Made by a program: the position numbers and the translations under genes
From: Phycisphaerales bacterium
Lineage (GTDB): Bacteria; Planctomycetota; Phycisphaerae; Tepidisphaerales; Tepidisphaeraceae
Length of the DNA stretch: 9,265 nt
Direction: 5' to 3'
Assembly: GCA_028288945.1 (NCBI GenBank)
Contig: JAQGHH010000123.1
Span: 1 to 9,265, forward strand
The notes under the pieces: generated by a model
Databases searched by the model: none
Told to the model about the DNA's origin: nothing
What the model saw: only the letters and a program-made list of their open reading frames with translations
Shown here: positions 5,305-9,265 of the stretch, piece by piece
How positions within the stretch are numbered: the first letter of the stretch is position 1
How the letters are laid out: every line of letters starts with the position of its first letter

Positions 5305-6957
5305 GTGGCTAAGTTCCGGATCGACAGCCTCGCAGAGCTTTCCCGGCAACTGGAATTTACGCCGCAGGAAACTCGCGCCCTGCAAATCACCGCCGCCGAG
5401 GAATTGCTCCACACGATCGAGTCGCTCAAGGCCTACCCGCTCGATTTCGTTGTGTTCCGTATTACAGGTTACCGCCCCAAACACGTGAGCGAGAATTTGC
5501 TCACGGGTCTCGCGCTGCAGCACGATCTGGGTCTGCTCATCGAGAAGGTGAGCGAGACGCTTGATGTGGAGACCGAATCGCTCGCCGAGCCGGTGCTGGG
5601 GATCGAGGACGTGACCGAACGGTTCAACGTGACCAGCAAGACGATCCAGCGCTGGCGCCGCAAGGGCCTCCCGGCCCGGCGGTTCGTTTTCCCGGACGGC
5701 AAGCGCCGCGTCGGGTTCCTGCTCTCCAGTGTCGAGCGGTTCTTCGCGTCGCATCAGGACCAGGTCGCCCGCGGGATGAATTTTTCGCAGGTGGGGGATG
5801 TCGAGCGGCTGGAGATCATCCGGCGCGCCCGCCGCCTGGCAAATAGCTGCCGCTGCTGCACGCATGAAATCGCCCGGCGCATCGGTAAAAAGCTCAACCG
5901 CTCCCCGGTCACTGTATTGCACACGCTCCGCAAGCACGACCAGGAGCACGCGGGGTCGGCGATCTTCCCGCACGCGGAAGAATCGATCGGCGAAGAAGAC
6001 CGCGGCCGCATCCTCCGCGGCTACCGGCGCGGGCTGGCCCTCAAGGCCCTGGCCCGGCGGGTCTGCCGGCCGCGGACGGCCGTCTATCGCGTCATCGTGG
6101 ACGAGCGTTTGGCGAAGCTCAACCGCCGCAAGGTCAAGTTCATCGACGACCCGCTCTACCACCAATCCGACGCGGCCGACGCCGTCGCCACGATCGCAGC
6201 CCAGGAAGATCTGATGTCGCAGGACCGGCCCGAAGATCGCCGCGTGCCGCGCGATCTGCCGGCGTACTTGCAGGATTTATACCGCACGCCGCTGCTCACT
6301 CCCGCCAAAGAGCGGGCGCTGTTCCTCAAGTTCAACTATCACAAGTTCGAGTTCGTGACCGCCCGCCGCAAGCTCGAGCCGCAGTTCGCCCGCGGGCGCG
6401 ATCTTGGCGTGCTGGAAGACCACTTCCGCAAAGCCGTCGAAACGAAAAACGCCATCGTCCGCGCGAACCTGCGGCTGGTCGTCAGCGTCGCCCGCAAGCA
6501 CCTGCGGCCGGGCATGTCGCTCATGGAACTCGTCAGCGAAGGCAACCTCGTGCTCATGCGCGCCGTCGAAAGCTACGACACCCACCGCGGCCACCGCTTC
6601 AGCACCTACGCCACCTTCGCCCTGATGAAGGGCTTCGCCCGCACCGTTCCGGAGATGCTCGCCCACCGCTCGGCGGGCTCCGAGGACGGCGTCCTCAATT
6701 CCATCCCCGACCCGCGCCATTCCACCCGCGCGGAGCATTTCGCCGACCGCGAACAAGTCGGCCAGCTTCTCTCGCGCCTCGACGACCGCGAACGCGCCGT
6801 CCTGCTCGCACATTACGGCCTTGGCGACCGCACGATGCCCGCCACCTTCGATGAAGTCGGTACGCGCCTGGGCCTCTCCAAACAACGCGTCCGCCAGATC
6901 GAAAAGCTCGCCCTTGCCAAGCTCCGCGAAGCCGCGGGCGTGCCGGCGCTGGCCTGA
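5305..6957 (+). CDS. Sigma-70 family RNA polymerase sigma factor with multi-HTH N-terminal extension
   Basis: The 550-residue protein joins a long DNA-binding-like extension to a reduced sigma core. GTG 5305 is chosen because VAKFRIDSLAEL matches the usual start (MAK-[YF]-RIDSL) that I recall for this planctomycete family. Residues 100-145 form a MerR-like HTH plus wing (DVTERFNVTSKTIQRWRRKG, FPDGKRRVGFL). A Cys cluster, CRCCTHE (182-188), precedes a second HTH-like segment (188-213), and a third lies at 244-263. A region 1.2-like helix (318-345) leads to region 2 (381-450; KNAIVRANLRLVVSVARKH, HRFSTYATFALMKGFAR) and region 4 (488-545; ERAVLLAHYGLG, LGLSKQRVRQIEKLALAKLR). Only about 37 residues separate regions 2 and 4, so region 3 is missing. 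It probably directs polymerase to a special regulon. Promoter specificity and any signal sensed are unknown. No anti-sigma gene is adjacent. Confidence 0.9.
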   Translation: MAKFRIDSLAELSRQLEFTPQETRALQITAAEELLHTIESLKAYPLDFVVFRITGYRPKHVSENLLTGLALQHDLGLLIEKVSETLDVETESLAEPVLGIEDVTERFNVTSKTIQRWRRKGLPARRFVFPDGKRRVGFLLSSVERFFASHQDQVARGMNFSQVGDVERLEIIRRARRLANSCRCCTHEIARRIGKKLNRSPVTVLHTLRKHDQEHAGSAIFPHAEESIGEEDRGRILRGYRRGLALKALARRVCRPRTAVYRVIVDERLAKLNRRKVKFIDDPLYHQSDAADAVATIAAQEDLMSQDRPEDRRVPRDLPAYLQDLYRTPLLTPAKERALFLKFNYHKFEFVTARRKLEPQFARGRDLGVLEDHFRKAVETKNAIVRANLRLVVSVARKHLRPGMSLMELVSEGNLVLMRAVESYDTHRGHRFSTYATFALMKGFARTVPEMLAHRSAGSEDGVLNSIPDPRHSTRAEHFADREQVGQLLSRLDDRERAVLLAHYGLGDRTMPATFDEVGTRLGLSKQRVRQIEKLALAKLREAAGVPALA

Positions 6958-6985
6958 GTTCTGTGTTTGTTTAAGATTTCCCCGA

Positions 6986-7249
6986 CTACAGATGACGCCC
7001 GAAATGCCACAGGGCGCGGATGATCCCGCCGATCCCACCCACGATGCCCAGCACCACCGCGCCGACGCTCAGGCATCCCCCCTTCGTCGCCGACGACAGC
7101 GACAGAAGAAACCCGATCGCCCCGAGTACGATGGCGACGACGGCCAGCGCCAACCCCGCCGCCCCGGAATGAACAAGAAAGCTCGCGGCCGCCGCTATGA
7201 TGGCGATCACGGAAATGAGGCTTCTGTGAGGTGCGTATCCGTCATCCAT
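6986..7249 (-). CDS. Small three-helix membrane protein, unknown function
   Basis: The 87-residue protein is nearly all hydrophobic, with predicted helices at about 11-27, 31-51 and 59-79 separated by short Gly/Ser turns, including LSSATKGGCLS before the last helix. Its Gly/Ala/Val/Ile-rich helices (AVVAIVLGAIGFLLSL, AVVLGIVGGIGGIIRAL) resemble small DUF4190-like or unannotated planctomycete membrane proteins. No catalytic motif is visible. The start at 7249 (MDDGYAPHRS) is preferred over the upstream in-frame GTG at 7324, because the extra 25 residues are not hydrophobic or protein-like. No strong ribosome site is seen for either start. It converges on the sigma-factor gene with a 28-base gap that lacks a recognisable terminator. 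Confidence 0.68.
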   Translation of the reverse strand: MDDGYAPHRSLISVIAIIAAAASFLVHSGAAGLALAVVAIVLGAIGFLLSLSSATKGGCLSVGAVVLGIVGGIGGIIRALWHFGRHL

Positions 7250-7551
7250 TGCGCCGACCGTATAGCGCGTCCGCCCGCCAGGGAACGGAAGAACACCGCA
7301 AGGTTTTCCGGAAGTGCCGCACACGGCGCTTATGCCGTGAGGGGCAGATTCGTGCTATGGGGAAATTGGGCATTGCGTTGATGGGCTTGGTGTGGCAACA
7401 TCTGTTCCGATTCGTGGTAGAAAAAGTTGGCGCGGGCCATGCTTTTGGGCGGGTGTGGCCGGCATTTGAAATCATCGCCCTTGACGCGGAGGCGAGGCCG
7501 CCCGCCGGCCCCGCTAACACATATCTCCCTTAATTGGGACAGGAGCCTGTT
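7250..7551. other. 302-bp gap between divergent genes, largely featureless
   Basis: The gap lies between the small membrane protein (-) and the secreted Cys/His protein (+), so it must hold both promoters, but no convincing -35/-10 pair was found. TTGACG at 7481-7486 lacks a -10 box at normal spacing. A short hairpin, CACGGC (7323-7328) with GCCGTG (7334-7339), might be an operator or mean nothing. A 58-codon open frame from ATG 7357 is present, with no family resemblance and only a distant GAGGGG as a possible ribosome site. Confidence 0.4.
7541..7545 (+). promoter_or_regulatory. Ribosome binding site of the secreted Cys/His protein
   Basis: AGGAG lies six bases before ATG 7552, directly upstream of a clean signal peptide. 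This rules out the in-frame start at 7534. Confidence 0.75.
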
Positions 7552-7878
7552 ATGCGGAAGCTGGTATCACTCGTTGCGCTCGCCGCGCTCGTCGGTTTTT
7601 CCTACGCACCCGCCTTTGCCAAGGAAGACGCGAAGGAAGTCAAGCTTAAGGGCACTGCCGTTTGTGCCAAGTGCGAGCTGAAGGAAACCGAAAAGTGTCA
7701 GGACGCCCTGAAGGTGAAGGAAGACGGCAAGGAAGTCGTTTATCTTCTCACTGACAACGCCGTCGCCAAGAAGTTCCACGGGACGATCTGCAAGACCACC
7801 AAGGAAGACGTGACCGTCACCGGCACCGTCAGCGAGAAGGACGGCAAGAAGATCATCACCGCCACGAAGATCGATTAG
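7552..7878 (+). CDS. Small secreted Cys/His protein, possibly metal-binding
   Basis: The 108-residue precursor has a Sec signal peptide (MRKLVSLVALAALVGF, likely cleavage after AFA at residue 23), leaving about 85 mature residues rich in Lys and Glu. Cys38-x2-Cys41, Cys49, and later His76-x3-Cys80 (FHGTIC) could form a metal site or disulfides in the periplasm. The rest looks like a small beta protein (KEVVYLLTDNAVAKKF, DVTVTGTVSEKDGKKIITAT), perhaps an OB-like barrel. I do not recognise a named family with confidence, though similar secreted proteins with this Cys spacing occur in planctomycetes. The start is fixed by AGGAG at 7541. It has its own strong terminator at 7909-7940 and so is a single-gene unit. 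Confidence 0.82.
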   Translation: MRKLVSLVALAALVGFSYAPAFAKEDAKEVKLKGTAVCAKCELKETEKCQDALKVKEDGKEVVYLLTDNAVAKKFHGTICKTTKEDVTVTGTVSEKDGKKIITATKID

Positions 7879-7908
7879 TTCTTCGCGACGCGCAGCTAAT
7901 CAGTTCAC

Positions 7909-7940
7909 AAGCCCCCGGCGATTTTCGCCGGGGGCTTTTT
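7909..7940 (+). terminator. Intrinsic (Rho-independent) terminator
   Basis: A GC-rich stem (GCCCCCGGCG at 7911-7920 with CGCCGGGGGC at 7926-7935, extended by A-T pairs on both ends) closes a tiny TTT loop. It is followed by TTTTT to base 7940. It lies 30 bases after the stop of the secreted Cys/His protein and is the only canonical terminator seen in the window. Confidence 0.93.
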
Positions 7941-7942
7941 GC

Positions 7943-7970
7943 TTGCGGCAGTGGCGCGGGGCCGTATCTT
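7943..7970 (+). promoter_or_regulatory. Possible promoter of the degenerate-protease lipoprotein gene
   Basis: TTGCGG (7943-7948) and TATCTT (7965-7970) are 16 bases apart, directly after the terminator. Both boxes match four of six positions, so this is a weak call. It would give a leader of about 55 bases with GGGAG (8019-8023) seven bases before ATG 8031. Confidence 0.3.
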
Positions 7971-8030
7971 CACGGCCGCACTTGAACGCGCGGATGATGG
8001 GGGAGCCCGCGTGTCGCCGGGAGACTCCAA

Positions 8031-8654
8031 ATGATTCAACGATGGCACGTCGCGCTGATTGTGGTTTTGACGACGATCGCCGTGGGGGGTTGCGGCCCCA
8101 AACCGGTGTCCACTTTCCTGCATCCGGAGGCCGCGGTCATACAAATTCGCGGCGCGGCATCAGACCGTGGCCCGGCGGCACAGGGGCGGGGGTTTGTCGT
8201 TTCGTCCGACGGGCTGGTCATCACCTGCGCCAACGTCGTGAACGGCAACCGGGCCGTCAGCGTCAGCATGCCCGGTGGGAAAGAAGTCTCGGCCGATCTG
8301 GTGCAGGAAGACCGTGATTCGGGCGTCGCGATCCTGAGAGTGAGTGGCAAGGACCTGCCCGCCCTGCGGCCGTACGAGGACGAAATCAATCCGGGCCTGC
8401 ACGTGCGAGTCGTCGGCGAAGGGGGAATCACCCACGGCGTGTTCGAGAACTGGGAAAACTTCGGCCGCGACATCGCCTTCAACGCCCGCATCGGCCCCAA
8501 CGACTGCGGCGCGCCGCTGCTGGCGGATGACGGCCGGGTGATCGGCGTGGTGCTGGGGCATTTCGAGGGCCGCCCGTCGGAATCAAGGGCGGCCCCGATG
8601 TGGCACGTCTTGAAATTGATGCCGAATCTCAAAGCCCCGTCACTGACGCAATAG
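8031..8654 (+). CDS. Lipoprotein with trypsin/HtrA-like fold, catalytic triad apparently lost
   Basis: The 207-residue precursor has a lipoprotein signal (hydrophobic 7-18, lipobox VGGC, lipidated Cys21). The rest follows the HtrA/trypsin protease pattern. GRGFVVSSDGLVITCANVV (52-70) matches the family GSGF...DG.ILTNAHVV strand. The stretch DRDSGVAILRV matches D..TDLAVLKV. GPNDCGAPLLADDGRVIGVV matches GNSGGPL....G.VIGI. By this alignment the catalytic His is N68, the Asp is G98 and the Ser is C159, so ordinary serine protease activity is not expected. The length suits a bare protease domain with no PDZ domain. It may be a binding or sensing pseudoprotease at the membrane. GGGAG at 8019-8023 supports the start. 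A thiol activity from C159 cannot be excluded, but it has no His partner at the usual place. Confidence 0.82.
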   Translation: MIQRWHVALIVVLTTIAVGGCGPKPVSTFLHPEAAVIQIRGAASDRGPAAQGRGFVVSSDGLVITCANVVNGNRAVSVSMPGGKEVSADLVQEDRDSGVAILRVSGKDLPALRPYEDEINPGLHVRVVGEGGITHGVFENWENFGRDIAFNARIGPNDCGAPLLADDGRVIGVVLGHFEGRPSESRAAPMWHVLKLMPNLKAPSLTQ

Positions 8655-8676
8655 CAGGGTAACGCAGGGAATGGAA

Positions 8677-8710
8677 CACAAAGAGCACGGAGGCCACAAA
8701 GGGCACAGAG
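8677..8710. repeat. Imperfect tandem repeat, two 16-base units at 18-base period
   Basis: The units CACAAAGAGCACGGAG (8677-8692) and CACAAAGGGCACAGAG (8695-8710) differ at two positions, and a partial third copy (AAAGAGCGG) follows. The purine-rich CACAAAG...GCAC style resembles short intergenic repeats that I recall from planctomycete and other bacterial genomes. It lies just after the lipoprotein gene. Confidence 0.7.
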
Positions 8711-8730
8711 AAAGAGCGGAGCAAATCAGT

Positions 8731-8816
8731 CACGTAGGGTGGGCGTACCCGCCCACCGTTTGATTGCATGGGCAATGCTTTACGCAGACAGTGGCCGAGT
8801 ACGCCCATCCTACATG
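8731..8816. repeat. Imperfect inverted repeat with GTAGGGTGGGCGTAC core
   Basis: The arms 8731-8758 and 8789-8816 are reverse complements at 23 of 28 positions. The core GTAGGGTGGGCGTAC (8734-8748) pairs with GTACGCCCATCCTAC (8799-8813) with one mismatch. The 30-base loop holds a small ATTGC/GCAAT hairpin. It lies between two convergent genes, so it may act as a two-way transcript end, but it has no T-run. It looks like a dispersed intergenic palindrome. Confidence 0.8.
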
Positions 8817-8849
8817 TTTCCGCACTCGCCATGAGCATCGAACCGTCCG

Positions 8850-9265
8850 TCACCCGCGGGCCGCCGGCTGGGCGAGCAGTCGTTTGGCTTCGTCGAGCAG
8901 GAATTTGGTGTCAGTGTAGGGTTCGGCGCTGATGTCCTGCCAGCGGACGAGGCCTTGGGCGTCGATCAGGAAGGTGGCGTGCAGGGGAACTTTCTCAAAA
9001 TCGTCGTAGGCGTGGTAGGCCTTGAAAATCTTGAGCGACGAATCGGACGCCAGGGGGAAGGGGAAGTCGCCGTCGGTCTTGGCCGCTTCGACGGCGCGGC
9101 GCAGGGCTTCGGGGCGGTCGGTGCTGAGGGCGACGAGAGAGATGCCGGCGTCCGCGAAATCCTTTGTGGCGGGGGCGAAGGCGTGGAGTTGCTGGACGCA
9201 GTGCAGGCAGTCGTAGCCGAGGTAGAAGATCATGACGACCGGCTTGCCGCGGTAGTCGGCGAGGG
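8850..9265 (-). CDS. AhpC/TSA-type redoxin (peroxiredoxin-like), 5' end outside the window
   Basis: The last 137 residues of a thioredoxin-fold protein are present, and the frame is open through the right edge (LADYRGKPVV leads into MIFYLGYDC), so the ATG at 9233 is internal. The first strand and active site are GYDCLHCVQQL, a C-x2-C motif placed where AhpC/TSA proteins carry the peroxidatic Cys. SLVALSTD is the second strand, FPFPLASDSSLKIFKAY is the typical peroxiredoxin segment, VPLHATFLID holds the cis-Pro loop and LVRWQDIS the last strand. It probably reduces peroxides or thiols, and export cannot be judged without the N-terminus. Such domains often sit at the end of longer planctomycete proteins, so this may be only the C-terminal part. 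It converges on the lipoprotein gene across a repeat-filled gap. Confidence 0.88.
   Translation of the reverse strand, partial: LADYRGKPVVMIFYLGYDCLHCVQQLHAFAPATKDFADAGISLVALSTDRPEALRRAVEAAKTDGDFPFPLASDSSLKIFKAYHAYDDFEKVPLHATFLIDAQGLVRWQDISAEPYTDTKFLLDEAKRLLAQPAARG

Noticed and set aside
5116..6165. 349-codon open frame on the minus strand opposite the sigma factor
   Set aside because: Long antisense frames are expected in high-GC coding DNA; the translation has no recognisable domain and the plus strand encodes a clear sigma factor.
7357..7533. 58-codon open frame (MGKLGIALMGLVWQHL...) in the gap before the secreted protein
   Set aside because: It has only a distant GAGGGG as a ribosome site, no family resemblance and a low-complexity Ala/Pro end; left as possible but unsupported.
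8677..8816. CRISPR-like or insertion-sequence remnant in the repeat-packed gap
   Set aside because: There are only two tandem units at an 18-base period, with no spacers, no transposase fragment and no target-site duplication.

Overview
The window looks like a high-GC bacterial chromosome segment, most likely from the Planctomycetota. The best evidence is the sigma-70-family protein at 5305-6957, whose long N-terminal extension carries several helix-turn-helix segments. The helical/beta-sandwich exported protein (2314-3795), the five-helix membrane protein (1196-1903) and the redoxin at the right edge also resemble planctomycete proteins. The taxonomic call rests on recognising protein families and has not been checked by a search. 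No rRNA, tRNA, CRISPR array, transposase or phage gene was seen.

Layout from left to right. A Kdo 3-hydroxylase-like dioxygenase (110-1048, +) sits behind a good promoter. It is followed by a 40-bp perfect inverted repeat (1087-1179). Next is a polytopic membrane protein (1196-1903, +), whose 3' end overlaps that of a convergent GNAT acetyltransferase (1886-2317, -). The GNAT gene overlaps the stop codon of the exported repeat protein (2314-3795, -) by ATGA, so those two form a small operon. Divergent from it is an orphan TonB (3999-4880, +), followed by an unlisted 46-codon single-pass membrane protein (4940-5080, +). Then comes the multi-HTH sigma factor (5305-6957, +). Its upstream TTG codon is better read as a -35 box, which makes the mRNA leaderless.

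The right third holds a small three-helix membrane protein (6986-7249, -), a 302-bp largely featureless gap, and a small secreted Cys/His protein (7552-7878, +) with a strong intrinsic terminator. A lipoprotein with a trypsin/HtrA-like fold follows (8031-8654, +), and all three catalytic positions appear to be substituted. After an intergenic gap packed with direct and inverted repeats (8655-8849) comes a 5'-truncated AhpC/TSA-type redoxin (8850-9265, -).

Most genes here are single units with envelope themes (LPS sugar modification, TonB energy transduction, exported and lipid-anchored proteins, redox), not one pathway. I do not see a clear new multigene system. The items most worth a second look are the degenerate protease lipoprotein, the leaderless multi-HTH sigma factor, the 40-bp perfect hairpin and the small membrane protein next to tonB.
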